Positions 1 through 9,878 of a stretch of 64,000 nt of DNA are shown here, piece by piece. The notes below the pieces were generated by a model, which worked only from the letters and a program-made list of their open reading frames with translations, had not been told where the DNA came from and searched no databases. Made by a program: the position numbers and the translations under genes. Source of the DNA: Stentor coeruleus (Eukaryota; Ciliophora; Heterotrichea; Heterotrichida; Stentoridae); the NCBI GenBank assembly GCA_001970955.1, contig MPUH01000046.1, positions 62,001 to 126,000 on the forward strand, given 5' to 3'. Position 1 is the stretch's first letter, and every line of letters starts with the position of its first letter.

Positions 1-3000
1 GTTTATTGAGTATATTGGGTAAAGAAATTTATTTTGATGTTTTAGGGTTTCAACAGTTCTCATCTGCAAAGAAAAAATCGAGGATTGTTGTTAGGAATAG
101 AACTAGTGGGGAGATTTTCATGTATGTTAAAGGGTCTCGCGAGTCCTTAATGGAACTTTACGAAGAAGACCACACCGAAGACGAAGTTCTCGAGAACTAC
201 CGAACAATCTACATGGGTTACAAGCAAATGTCCGACCAAGAAGGTAAGGTTTTTTTTCTTGAGTACAACACAGCAAAGCAATCTCCCGTCAACAAAGAAG
301 GCCGTATCGAAATAGCCTTCGAAAACCACGAAAAAAAGCTCATTTACCTCGGTGTTGTAGGCCTTGAAGACTCCGTAAGCGAAGAGACTCAAAAAACTGT
401 AAGACTTCTAAAAAAAGCAGGGATAAAATTCTGGCTTGTAAGCGGAGACTCTGAAGAATCAACATTAAGTTCTGCTTTAACCGCTGAAATGTACCTACAA
501 AACGATCAAGTTTTATCTTTAAGTCATCTAACATCTGAACTTGATTTTCTAAATGTAGCTCAAGATTATATACAAAAAGCTATATACGAAAACGAAGAAG
601 ATAGTATAAACAATGCTTCAATACCAGACTTGAATCAAGAAGAAAAAATTGACTTATTAGATAGAGAAAATATCAATACAGAAAGAATGTCATCACATCA
701 TAGACCAACTGATTACTTTAAAAAAATCATTACTATGAAAAACTCATTAGATGGGACTGTAAAACATTATACAAGATCAAAATCCCGTATATCTTCTAAA
801 CCTCGTCATGCAACTGTGAACCCTTTTATATCAAAAATGACGTTTAAATCTAAGAAAAAAACGAAACTAAGAAAAATTTGCACTCCTAATAAAATAAACT
901 ATGTATTGTCTATAGACAGCACAGGTCTTGAATATGCATGTTACTCAAAACAACATAGTAAATGTTTTATTTCCCTTATTTTCGCCGCTAAGTTCGTGTG
1001 TTTTCATTCATTATACCCTGACAATAAAAAAAAAGTTGTTCAGATTTTAAAAAACAATTTCAGCTTTAAACCTCTTGTCTTATCTATTGGTGACGGAATC
1101 AGTGATATTGGTATGATACAAGAAGCAGATATTGGTATTGGTATTGAAGGTAAAGAAGGTTCTGAAGCTGCATTAAGTAGCGATATTGCTATAAAACACT
1201 TTTCTCAGCTTAAAAATCTATTATTAGTTCATGGTCATGGTATGTATATTCAGCTTTCAAAACTTGTTTTGTTATCTTTTTATGCTATGATCATATTAGA
1301 ACTTGTGATTTTTTTATTTAACATTTTCGCTGCTTTTACATGTTTTACTATCATCCCTAAGGAATTAGTTGTTATTTATAGGCTTATTGTATGTACTATA
1401 CCTATTGCTGGGATGTGTATATTAGATAGAGATACAACATCTACAGAAATCACCCCACAAGCTTATAAAATTGGGATTTTTAATACTTTGCTAACTAAAA
1501 AAAACTTTGCCGTTTTTGTTTTGATGGGGGTTTTACAAGGGGTTATTATTTTTGTTTTTAGTTATTTGAATTTTATTGGATTATCACCTAAAGGATATCC
1601 GGAAAATATGATGATTATTGGGATTTCGATATCTTTTATAATCACAAGTACTGTTTTATTATCAAGTCTTATTGAAACATTTTCTATTTCCTTCAAAACA
1701 TTGCTTTTATATATATTTTGCACTGTGATTATTTTAATAATATGTGTGCCGATATCTTATTCTAATACTCCAATTGATGGGTATTTGCAAACTATGAAAT
1801 ACTATAAAAATGTTTGGATTTATATAATCATAACAATTTTAATAAATGTGATGATTTCTTATGCTTTCAAATCTGTGAGGTATATTTTTTACCCTAGCAT
1901 TCTTGAACTTGTTAGAAAAAACTCCCCTGATGCTAGTCTTAATCATAAAACCCGTTTAGAAAACTATAGGAAAAGCTTAAAACAAGTATTTCGGGCTTCA
2001 TCAATATTAAACAATAACATAGTTTATGATTCAGAAAAAATCAACACAAAAACCTTAAGATTTACATCGAAATATAGAGAAAGCCTTTATCAGGATGACA
2101 AAATTGCTGAAAACCTTTTTCTTTATAAAACAATTTTGCTTATAGGAGGACTTGGGTCTTTAAGTTATTCTGCATTTTATATATCCCAAGAGTATAGAAA
2201 TTCTTATTATGTTGGGTTTTTATGTATTTATTCTACAGCTTTGACGATATCTTTTGTGTTGTTATATAGTATTAGGATTAAAGAACATTGTAATGTGTTT
2301 TTTGGTAGTATGATGATAGCAACTCATATGTTTTTTTTCCTAAGCTCAGTAGTGTTTGCGAAATGTGATAATTTAGATATATTTTGTTATATCCCTATGC
2401 TGTATATGATAGGATTTAGTAATCATTGGCTTGAAATGTGTATCACTACAGTTTTCAGTAATATTCTGATTATTATTGTGGTTGTTTTTCATTCAACTGG
2501 TAAAAGCGTCCTTTACCAAAACGAGATTATCATATCCTACCTACTAATCTATTTTTCTATTTGTTACTTATCATCAATAGCTAGTTATAACATCGACCAC
2601 TCAGGACGTCAAGAATTCAACCTAGTCCAAATCGTCCAAGTCGAAATCCAAAAAACCAAAAACGTCCTTAGCTACCTTCTCCCAGCTTTCGTCCGTAAAC
2701 GTGTAAAAAACGGTGTTAGATACATATCAGAAAACCAAGGTATAGTCTCTATAATTTTTTGTGACATTTACAATTTCGAAGACCTACTTCGTAACTACTC
2801 CCCTCAAGAACTTACTGCTTTTCTCGATGACCTTTTCGGCAAATTCGATCAAAAATGTTCTCTTTCTGGCTGTACAAAAATTGAAACTGTAGGGAAAACC
2901 TATATGGCATGTGCTGGGTTAAAAGATACAGAAAATGATTTAGAACCATTTTTATCAAGTGTTTCTCATGCAAGAAGGACTGTAGAAATGGGTATTTCTA

Positions 3001-4748
3001 TAATAAACATGTGCCAAAACACGTTTTTAAAAAATGGGGAAAATTTGAAAGTTAAAATTGGTATTAATACAGGGCCAGTAACAGCAGGGGTTGTAGGGTA
3101 TCATAAGCCTCAATTTTCATTAGTAGGGGATACTGTAAATACTGCAAGTAGAATGGCATCATTATGTCCTGAAGCTAATAAAATCCAGATTTCTAAAGAA
3201 ACTTATGAACATATGAGAGATTTTTCTGGACTTCAATTCTCGAATAATACAATTAATGCTAAAGGTAAAGGACAAATGTCGACATTTTTAGTTGAAATTT
3301 CATGTAAGGATTTCAAAATCACAAGCCCAACTTCTGTACTATCGGATATGACTATAAGAGGTAGAGAAACAAAAAAACTTACTATGTATAACTATTCAAA
3401 TACATCAAAAATGGATATGAAAAGACGCTCAAGTGCTTTAGAAAATCTTAATGATGTGATATTAGATGAAGCTGGGGAGTTCAAAAGAAACGAAACCCAA
3501 CAGTTAGATGAGATAAAATTCCTTAATACAGGATGTAAAGAAAACCCTAAAGAAGCTGCTTTTCGTATAGAATTCAGTCAAATGAACTTTGCTTTATCAA
3601 AACTTGGTCTTAAAATTCGAATTACCCTCAATATAATTTTTTTAATCCTCTCGATAATTGCTTCAGGACTTGATTACAAGCCACAATTCTATACAATCTT
3701 CAAACTTATCATCGAACTTTTAGACCTTTTTCTTATAGTTTGGAGATATGATAAAGATTTTAATAAACTTTGGTTTGCTTGGTGGCTTGGGCTAACTTAT
3801 CTTTTTGGTGCTATTTTAAGGCTTATTGATTTTTCTAAACCAGTTGAGATTTTATTACCTGATTTTTTATTATATGTTTTACAAGCATGTTTATGTAGTC
3901 ATCTTGTTTATAGTATGCTTTTTTGGTGTATTGTTTTTGTTGCTATAATACAAATTATTATTACAGTTGTTTTTAATGATATGGATGGCCAAAGTATTAT
4001 ATCAAGTTTGATATTTTTGGTAACTTTGCTTTTTATTATGTTTAATAGAGAGAAAAAACTTAGGATTTTCTCAAGGGTAAAATGTGCTGCTGAAAAGGAA
4101 TTAAGTAATACTGGGGAGTTATTATCGAAAATGATGCCGAAGAATGTTTTGGAAAAACTTAAAGAACAAAGTCATGTTACAGAACATATTTCTGGGGTTA
4201 GTATTTTATATGCGGATATTGCTGGGTTTACATTATGGTCAGCGAATAAACTTCCTGATGAAGTGGTTGGTATGTTGTCGAATTTGTTTACTGAGTTTGA
4301 TCATAAATGTGTAGAATATGGGGTATATAAAGTTCATACAATTGGGGATTGTTATGTAGCTTTAGGCTATACAGGTTCTAAAGTACGTTCGATATCAACT
4401 GAATGCTATAATTTAGCTAAGTTTGCTTTACAGCTTGTTAAAACTATAGAAGATGTTAATCAGAAACATGGTATTAGTTTAGGAATGAGAATTGGGATAC
4501 ATACTGGGGATATTATTGGGGGTATTGTTGGGACTAATATAGTCAGATATGATATTTATGGTGCTGATGTTTTAATGTCTAACAAAATGGAAAGTACTGG
4601 GAAAGTTGGGAAGGTTCATATAAGCCAGGAGACAATGAGGATACTGTCAAAACATTATCCAAATGAGTTTGTATTTGTAAAAGCACAAAGTGTTGAAGCT
4701 CCAATTATAGAAGAAGACACATTGACTTACTTTTTAGACCTGGCATAA
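1..4748 (+). CDS. P4-ATPase-like/guanylyl cyclase fusion, 3' part
   Basis: The reading frame is open from the window edge, so the gene starts upstream; the in-window part is about 1580 codons. Numbering starts at position 6. Residues 1-430 match the nucleotide-binding and P domains of P4 ATPases (SGD near 146, GDGISD near 360) with a long low-complexity insert between them. Six helices follow (M5-M10), then six more, a class III cyclase domain (about 910-1100), six more helices and a second cyclase domain (about 1390-1570). The first domain has the Asn/Arg pair (N1045, R1049) and a guanine-type Glu (E960) but Lys at the second metal site (K964). The second has both metal Asp (D1404, D1448) but lacks the Asn/Arg pair. 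This inverted pairing is established for Paramecium and Plasmodium guanylyl cyclases. It should make cGMP at a membrane. The P-domain motif lacks the usual Asn, so ion or lipid pumping is doubtful; the DKTGT region is outside the window. Confidence 0.93.
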   Translation, partial: LLSILGKEIYFDVLGFQQFSSAKKKSRIVVRNRTSGEIFMYVKGSRESLMELYEEDHTEDEVLENYRTIYMGYKQMSDQEGKVFFLEYNTAKQSPVNKEGRIEIAFENHEKKLIYLGVVGLEDSVSEETQKTVRLLKKAGIKFWLVSGDSEESTLSSALTAEMYLQNDQVLSLSHLTSELDFLNVAQDYIQKAIYENEEDSINNASIPDLNQEEKIDLLDRENINTERMSSHHRPTDYFKKIITMKNSLDGTVKHYTRSKSRISSKPRHATVNPFISKMTFKSKKKTKLRKICTPNKINYVLSIDSTGLEYACYSKQHSKCFISLIFAAKFVCFHSLYPDNKKKVVQILKNNFSFKPLVLSIGDGISDIGMIQEADIGIGIEGKEGSEAALSSDIAIKHFSQLKNLLLVHGHGMYIQLSKLVLLSFYAMIILELVIFLFNIFAAFTCFTIIPKELVVIYRLIVCTIPIAGMCILDRDTTSTEITPQAYKIGIFNTLLTKKNFAVFVLMGVLQGVIIFVFSYLNFIGLSPKGYPENMMIIGISISFIITSTVLLSSLIETFSISFKTLLLYIFCTVIILIICVPISYSNTPIDGYLQTMKYYKNVWIYIIITILINVMISYAFKSVRYIFYPSILELVRKNSPDASLNHKTRLENYRKSLKQVFRASSILNNNIVYDSEKINTKTLRFTSKYRESLYQDDKIAENLFLYKTILLIGGLGSLSYSAFYISQEYRNSYYVGFLCIYSTALTISFVLLYSIRIKEHCNVFFGSMMIATHMFFFLSSVVFAKCDNLDIFCYIPMLYMIGFSNHWLEMCITTVFSNILIIIVVVFHSTGKSVLYQNEIIISYLLIYFSICYLSSIASYNIDHSGRQEFNLVQIVQVEIQKTKNVLSYLLPAFVRKRVKNGVRYISENQGIVSIIFCDIYNFEDLLRNYSPQELTAFLDDLFGKFDQKCSLSGCTKIETVGKTYMACAGLKDTENDLEPFLSSVSHARRTVEMGISIINMCQNTFLKNGENLKVKIGINTGPVTAGVVGYHKPQFSLVGDTVNTASRMASLCPEANKIQISKETYEHMRDFSGLQFSNNTINAKGKGQMSTFLVEISCKDFKITSPTSVLSDMTIRGRETKKLTMYNYSNTSKMDMKRRSSALENLNDVILDEAGEFKRNETQQLDEIKFLNTGCKENPKEAAFRIEFSQMNFALSKLGLKIRITLNIIFLILSIIASGLDYKPQFYTIFKLIIELLDLFLIVWRYDKDFNKLWFAWWLGLTYLFGAILRLIDFSKPVEILLPDFLLYVLQACLCSHLVYSMLFWCIVFVAIIQIIITVVFNDMDGQSIISSLIFLVTLLFIMFNREKKLRIFSRVKCAAEKELSNTGELLSKMMPKNVLEKLKEQSHVTEHISGVSILYADIAGFTLWSANKLPDEVVGMLSNLFTEFDHKCVEYGVYKVHTIGDCYVALGYTGSKVRSISTECYNLAKFALQLVKTIEDVNQKHGISLGMRIGIHTGDIIGGIVGTNIVRYDIYGADVLMSNKMESTGKVGKVHISQETMRILSKHYPNEFVFVKAQSVEAPIIEEDTLTYFLDLA

Positions 4749-5094
4749 TTCTAATAATTATTTATTTGTAGATCAAAGTAAATGGGATATTTTTTTTAGT
4801 TTTTTGTAATGCATAGAAGTAGAAATTATAAGCATCTATAAAAACTTAAGTTTAAATTTTATATATTTGATAAAATGTTGATTTCAATTGTAAGTTTTAT
4901 TGGAGGAATGTATAATTTTGGTGTATTTTTAATATATATTTATTATAAACAGATAATATTATATTTATATGAACAATAAATCAACGATTACGCTAAATAA
5001 GAATATTTTTCTTAACCCAAGTATGCTAATTATTATTTCCATATATTAAACCTACACTCATAATTCTAATTTTATTAAGTCTATAAATTACAAA
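4749..5094. other. intergenic, no gene seen
   Basis: AT-rich spacer between the cyclase stop and the first ADP-ribosyltransferase-like gene. I see no open frame, RNA gene or repeat. A TATAAA string lies 13 bases before the next start codon. Confidence 0.6.
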
Positions 5095-6450
5095 ATGTCT
5101 AGAAATACCAGAGAACTCTCAAGTTTAAAGATCCGTCCCTGTTCAAGTTCTCCAGAATTCAATTCAATGTATTCACGAATAAACCAACTTATAAAAGCTA
5201 TACCTAGTCTAGAAGGCAGACTTGATCATGGGCTTTTTTACGTGAAATGTGGACAACTTCAAGAAGAGTATAAAAACAATTTTAATGTGTTAAATAATGC
5301 AAGCATAGACAACTCTGAAAACACAGAAGTAATAATTAAACATATGGAATGGCCTATTGACGACAAATATTTTCAATATGTTTCCGAAAAGTGGCTTGAA
5401 ACATTTTTTGATTCTGAGATAGAACTAAGTGAACTAAAAGAAATAATTCAGAAAAAATGTAGCAGAGCTACTGATTGTGTGTTAAATGAACTTATAGAAA
5501 CCACATCTAATTTGTGGGAAGAACTAGGGATTAGTCAAGAAGAAGCTACTAAATATTCCCTTGCTCTAAATTTTTATACTGATTGTTTAAGTGAAGAGTC
5601 TAATCGCTTACTTCTTTTAGAAATCAATAAGGCTTTTGTTGGGGATTTAAATTTAGAAGGTATTTCAAGAGAGTATCATTTAATTAACAGCTATATTATA
5701 AAAGGTCTGAAGGCTCTCCCTTCATATTGGGGATATTGTAATAGATGTTGTAATGTCAATCAAGGGGATTTATCCGATTATGTTCCAGGTAATTCTGTTG
5801 TATGGGTAAGATTTAGTAGTTCAACACTAGGTACTAAGCCTTGTGAATTCGCTAGCAATCGAAATACACAGTTTATTATTTACTCCTTAACAGGTAAGCA
5901 TATTAAATCATTTTCAAAATTTCAAAATGAAGATGAAGTATTATTCATGCCATTCACTCAATTTCTTATACACAAACGAACCGAAGTTAATAACAAGATT
6001 ATAATTTATATGAGACAAATTGAATTGGGTGTAGGGATAAAAAATATTCTTTGGGTTGACGATATGATTTTCATGCCTACTTGGGAAAATAAATCACACA
6101 TGGAAACTGTTGCAAGAATTAATAAAGAGATAAAATTCATTCCTAAAAGCTCAACAAAAACAGCCATAGCTTTTTTAAAGTCTATCTGGGGTGCTCATCA
6201 TAAAAATAATAAGGAAAATAAATTTAGAATTATCACTGACATGAATAGACCAAATGAAAAAAATCCAAGTGAAGCAGGAGCATTATTTATTAAAAAAGCT
6301 ATAGAACTTGGATTTTCAGTTCCTTTTATGATATTTACATCATCTGAAAATTTTGCTAAAAATATACTTATAAAGCATCAAATAAACAATGAAAATATAC
6401 TTGTAACTTTATCAACAAATCGTGCTATTCAGTTTATGTTATTTAATTAA
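5095..6450 (+). CDS. ADP-ribosyltransferase/receiver-like fusion, copy 1
   Basis: A 451-residue protein starting at a clear ATG. Residues 1-110 form a conserved segment of unknown fold (EWPIDDKYF). Residues about 150-310 read like the arginine-specific ADP-ribosyltransferase fold: an ALNFYT helix, R217 where the family has its NAD-binding Arg, an S-S-S strand (241-243), and an E-D-E-V-L-F strand (E279, E281) matching the ExE catalytic motif. Residues about 315-451 read like a CheY-type receiver: ILWVDD (D322, D323), an Ala/Leu helix, ITDM with D382 in the phospho-acceptor place, and PFMIFTSS. The family would move ADP-ribose from NAD to protein arginines; control by the receiver is inference. 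No signal peptide or membrane helix, so cytosolic or nuclear. First of three tandem paralogues, most like copy 2. Confidence 0.75.
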   Translation: MSRNTRELSSLKIRPCSSSPEFNSMYSRINQLIKAIPSLEGRLDHGLFYVKCGQLQEEYKNNFNVLNNASIDNSENTEVIIKHMEWPIDDKYFQYVSEKWLETFFDSEIELSELKEIIQKKCSRATDCVLNELIETTSNLWEELGISQEEATKYSLALNFYTDCLSEESNRLLLLEINKAFVGDLNLEGISREYHLINSYIIKGLKALPSYWGYCNRCCNVNQGDLSDYVPGNSVVWVRFSSSTLGTKPCEFASNRNTQFIIYSLTGKHIKSFSKFQNEDEVLFMPFTQFLIHKRTEVNNKIIIYMRQIELGVGIKNILWVDDMIFMPTWENKSHMETVARINKEIKFIPKSSTKTAIAFLKSIWGAHHKNNKENKFRIITDMNRPNEKNPSEAGALFIKKAIELGFSVPFMIFTSSENFAKNILIKHQINNENILVTLSTNRAIQFMLFN

Positions 6451-6659
6451 GTATTATAGTTTAAGATTAAATGTATTTTATTGTGAAATTATCAATTTTT
6501 TCTCAAGATAGTTTTAGGCAATTCAGAAACTTTATTTTTAATTGTGACAAGTATCCAGCTTACTTGGCCTTTATTTAGCTTTAATAAAGTTTATATATTA
6601 AAAACTTATCATCAATAAAAAAACACTATATATTTTCCCAAAATATAAGTTATATTAAA

Positions 6660-8036
6660 ATGTCTACAGATAAGCATACTGGCCCAAGTATTAAAATAAA
6701 ATCATTCCAAAGTAGCCCGGGGTTTAATTCATTAAAACAAAGGATTATGGAACTTGAAAATACTGTGCTTTCTCAATATGATAGACTAAATCATGAACTT
6801 TTTTATGTTAAATGTGGTCAAGTAAAAGAAGAATATAAATCAATACTTAACGAAGTAAATGATGATAAATCTGAAGTGATTATTGAACATATGGAATGGC
6901 CTATTGATGACAAATATTTCAATTATGTTTCAGAGAGATGGCTTCAAACATTTTTTGAAACTGAGGTAGAACTCAGTGAATTAAGAGAATCTATACAGAA
7001 TGTTTCTAATCAAACTACTGATGTTTTTAATGAAACTCCTGATGGTTCTAATGAAACTCCTGATGGTTCATTAGAAGAACTAATAACATCAGCATCTACC
7101 TTATGGGAAGAATTAGGTATTAGTCAAGAACAAGCAAAAAAATATACTCTTGCCCTGAACTTTTACACCGGATTTTCAAGTGAATGTTCTAATCAGTTGC
7201 TTCTTTCAGAAATCAATCATGCGTTTATTGGAAGTTTAGATTCAGCTATTATAAGAAAAGAGTATCATTTAATAAACAGTTATATAATAAAAGCTCTTAT
7301 AACTCTTCCTTCTTATTGGGGATATTGCAATAGATGCTGTAATGTGAATGAAAGTAATTTAATTGATTATGTTCCAGGCAATTCTGTTGTGTGGATAAGA
7401 TTTAGTAGTTCAAAACTAGGTTTAAAACCAGCTAATTTCGCTATGAATCGAAATACTCAGTTTGTTATTTACTCCTTAACTGGCAAGCATATAAAATCAT
7501 TTTCAAAATTTAAGGCTGAAGATGAAATATTGTTCATGCCATATACGCAATTTCTTGTATGCAAGCGAGTACAAGAAAATAACAAAGTAATAATTTATCT
7601 AAGACAAATCGAATTAGGAATTGGGATTAAAAATATTCTCTGGGTTGACGATAGGATTTTCGAGCCTAACTGGGAAAACAAATCACATATGGATACTGTA
7701 GTTAGGAGGAATAAAGAAATAAAATTTATCCCTAAAAGTTCAACGCAAACAGCTATTGCGTATTTGAAGTCTATTTGGGGTAAAAAATTCCTAAATGATA
7801 AGCAAAGCCAATTGAGAATTGTCACTGATATGAATAGACCAAATGAAGATAATCCGAATGAAGCAGGAGCAGTGTTTATTAAAATGGCACGGGAACTTGG
7901 ATTTTTAGTTCCAATTATGATATTTACATCATCTTTAAGTTATGCTAAAAAAACGGTCAAAAAACATCAAATCGACTCATCCAATATTCTTATAACAGCT
8001 TCAGAGAAATTAGCTATTCAGTTTATGATGTCTTAG
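6660..8036 (+). CDS. ADP-ribosyltransferase/receiver-like fusion, copy 2
   Basis: A 458-residue paralogue of the gene before it, 209 bp downstream on the same strand and clearly its closest relative. The same parts appear in order: N-terminal EWPIDDKYF segment, transferase-like domain (R225, S249 in the Ser strand, E287-D288-E289) and receiver-like domain (D330, D331, candidate phospho-site D390, IMIFTSS). A 21-nt unit repeated twice in frame (about 7028-7069) adds a NETPDGS heptapeptide pair in the linker before the transferase domain and is absent from the other copies. Both key Glu are present, so arginine-directed activity is plausible. Function is inferred from motifs only. Confidence 0.75.
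   Translation: MSTDKHTGPSIKIKSFQSSPGFNSLKQRIMELENTVLSQYDRLNHELFYVKCGQVKEEYKSILNEVNDDKSEVIIEHMEWPIDDKYFNYVSERWLQTFFETEVELSELRESIQNVSNQTTDVFNETPDGSNETPDGSLEELITSASTLWEELGISQEQAKKYTLALNFYTGFSSECSNQLLLSEINHAFIGSLDSAIIRKEYHLINSYIIKALITLPSYWGYCNRCCNVNESNLIDYVPGNSVVWIRFSSSKLGLKPANFAMNRNTQFVIYSLTGKHIKSFSKFKAEDEILFMPYTQFLVCKRVQENNKVIIYLRQIELGIGIKNILWVDDRIFEPNWENKSHMDTVVRRNKEIKFIPKSSTQTAIAYLKSIWGKKFLNDKQSQLRIVTDMNRPNEDNPNEAGAVFIKMARELGFLVPIMIFTSSLSYAKKTVKKHQIDSSNILITASEKLAIQFMMS
7028..7069 (+). repeat. 21-nt in-frame tandem duplication
   Basis: Two adjacent copies of a 21-nt unit encode NETPDGS twice inside copy 2 of the fusion family. The other two paralogues lack it. It looks like a recent slippage expansion in a linker. 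Confidence 0.8.
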
Positions 8037-8160
8037 TCATATTATAATTCATTATTTTCTGATTGAGTTTGAGGTTTTTTTATTATAGTTTTTAGTAAAT
8101 TGATTTTTATATAGATTATTTCATAGATCATGTAAATTATATAATCCATATTGTCTATAA

Positions 8161-9504
8161 ATGGATTTTTGCAATAGCACTTGTGGTTCTAGCATCAAAA
8201 CAAAAACTTTCACAAATCCTTCAAATTACCCATCGTTAAACAAAAGAGTTGAGGAATTAACAGGAGACTTTGAGACTATCAGTATTAAAGATTCAATTCA
8301 TAGTCTTTATTATATTAAATGTGGAGAACTGCAATCACAGCATTTAAGAATTTTGACAAGAGTCAATGACCCTCATTCTGAATCATGCCTTGAGTTTGTG
8401 GAATGGCCAATTTCAGACAAGTACCTTGCCTTATTTTCAGAAGAGTGGCTTCGTCCATTTTTTAATACAAATACCTCTACCGATGAACTTTGTCAAGCAA
8501 TTCAAAAAACAAGTTCAAACAATTTCGATTCTTTAAATTCAGATATTAATACTTCTAGTTCTGAATGTTGGCAAGAAAATCATATATCAGAAGAAGAGGC
8601 AAAAAAATACACAATCGCTTTAAATTGTTATACAGATAATTTAGTTGAAGATGCTAATCGAGTTTTAGCATTAGAAATCAGTGAAGCCTTTCTCAAAGGT
8701 CATTTATTTGAAATATCCTATAGTAACTACCATATGCTCGCAAGCTACATAATAAAAGCTTTATCATCAATTCCATCTTATTGGGGTTTCTGTACCCGAT
8801 GTATAAATCTCGAATTGTCAGATCTTGAAGACTATGAAAAAGGTGCAGTAATTACTTGGATTCAATTTAGTAGTTCTATCAAAGGTAAAAACCCTTCATC
8901 TTTATTAAGTAAACGAAATACATATTTCTATATTTATTCCTTAACTGGAAAAAATATATCAAATTACACAAATACCCCAGAAAAAAATGAAGTTTTATTT
9001 GGACCGTTTAGTCATTTTATGGTTTATAGTAGGAAATTCAAATACGATAAAAACATTATTTACTTAAGACAAATTGAATTTGGCATTGGAATTAAAAACA
9101 TTTTATGGGTCGATGATCATATTTTTGATGAAAATTGGGAAAATAAAAAACTTATGGATGATGTGGTTTTAATAAATAAAGATATAAAGTTTATACCGAA
9201 AAACTCAACTTCAACAGCTATAGCTTATTTGAAATCTTTTTGGGGTAAGAGGAAATGTAATATTGGTGGAGAGGGTTTTAGGATTGTTACTGATATGAAA
9301 AGAGTTGATGAAGATAATTCTAATGAAGCTGGAGCTTTGTTTATTAAACAGATATTAGATTTTGGGTTTATTTGTCCGATTATGGTGTTTACTTATGATT
9401 CTATCGCTGCTAATAGTAAATTGAAGAAATATGGATGTGTGGCTAATAATATATTAGTTACAACAAAAACTAGGGAGGCTAAGGATTTTATGTTGTTTAA
9501 ATGA
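8161..9504 (+). CDS. ADP-ribosyltransferase/receiver-like fusion, copy 3
   Basis: A 447-residue, more distant third paralogue, 124 bp after copy 2, with TATAA directly before its ATG and a TGA stop. It keeps the N-terminal segment (EWPISDKYL), R213, the Ser strand from S237 and the whole receiver-like half (WVDD with D318/D319, VTDM with D378, PIMVFTYD). In the transferase half the catalytic strand reads K-N-E (275-277), so the first Glu of ExE, which directs transfer to arginine in this family, is replaced. The copy may use another target, only hydrolyse NAD, or bind without catalysis. The receiver half is kept, which suggests it is a working gene rather than decay. Confidence 0.7.
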   Translation: MDFCNSTCGSSIKTKTFTNPSNYPSLNKRVEELTGDFETISIKDSIHSLYYIKCGELQSQHLRILTRVNDPHSESCLEFVEWPISDKYLALFSEEWLRPFFNTNTSTDELCQAIQKTSSNNFDSLNSDINTSSSECWQENHISEEEAKKYTIALNCYTDNLVEDANRVLALEISEAFLKGHLFEISYSNYHMLASYIIKALSSIPSYWGFCTRCINLELSDLEDYEKGAVITWIQFSSSIKGKNPSSLLSKRNTYFYIYSLTGKNISNYTNTPEKNEVLFGPFSHFMVYSRKFKYDKNIIYLRQIEFGIGIKNILWVDDHIFDENWENKKLMDDVVLINKDIKFIPKNSTSTAIAYLKSFWGKRKCNIGGEGFRIVTDMKRVDEDNSNEAGALFIKQILDFGFICPIMVFTYDSIAANSKLKKYGCVANNILVTTKTREAKDFMLFK

Positions 9505-9878
9505 AGGGATTTTAAATATTTGAAGTTTTAGTAGAATTATATAACATATCACGATAATTTTTATTTCATATCAAGCTTTATTAATATTATATTTTTCGTA
9601 CCTAAGAGTCGGTTAGTAAATAAAAATATCATAAAACCATTATCGACTTTCATAAAAGAAGTAGTTCTATTCCAGTATTTATTATAAAATCATAATCATT
9701 ACTAAAATAATTTTACAATAAATCCTATTGTCTTGTAAATTCATCCAAGTTTTATTGGGTAATTTATTATATTCTCAGCCCAAAAGATCTAATAGACTAG
9801 TATTTTTTTCTTAAATCATATGACTATAACATTTCATCATATACTTAAAACATTATATAAAAAACTAACAAATAATAT
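9505..9878. other. intergenic, no gene seen
   Basis: AT-rich spacer after the third fusion gene. No open frame, RNA gene or repeat was recognised. Confidence 0.6.
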
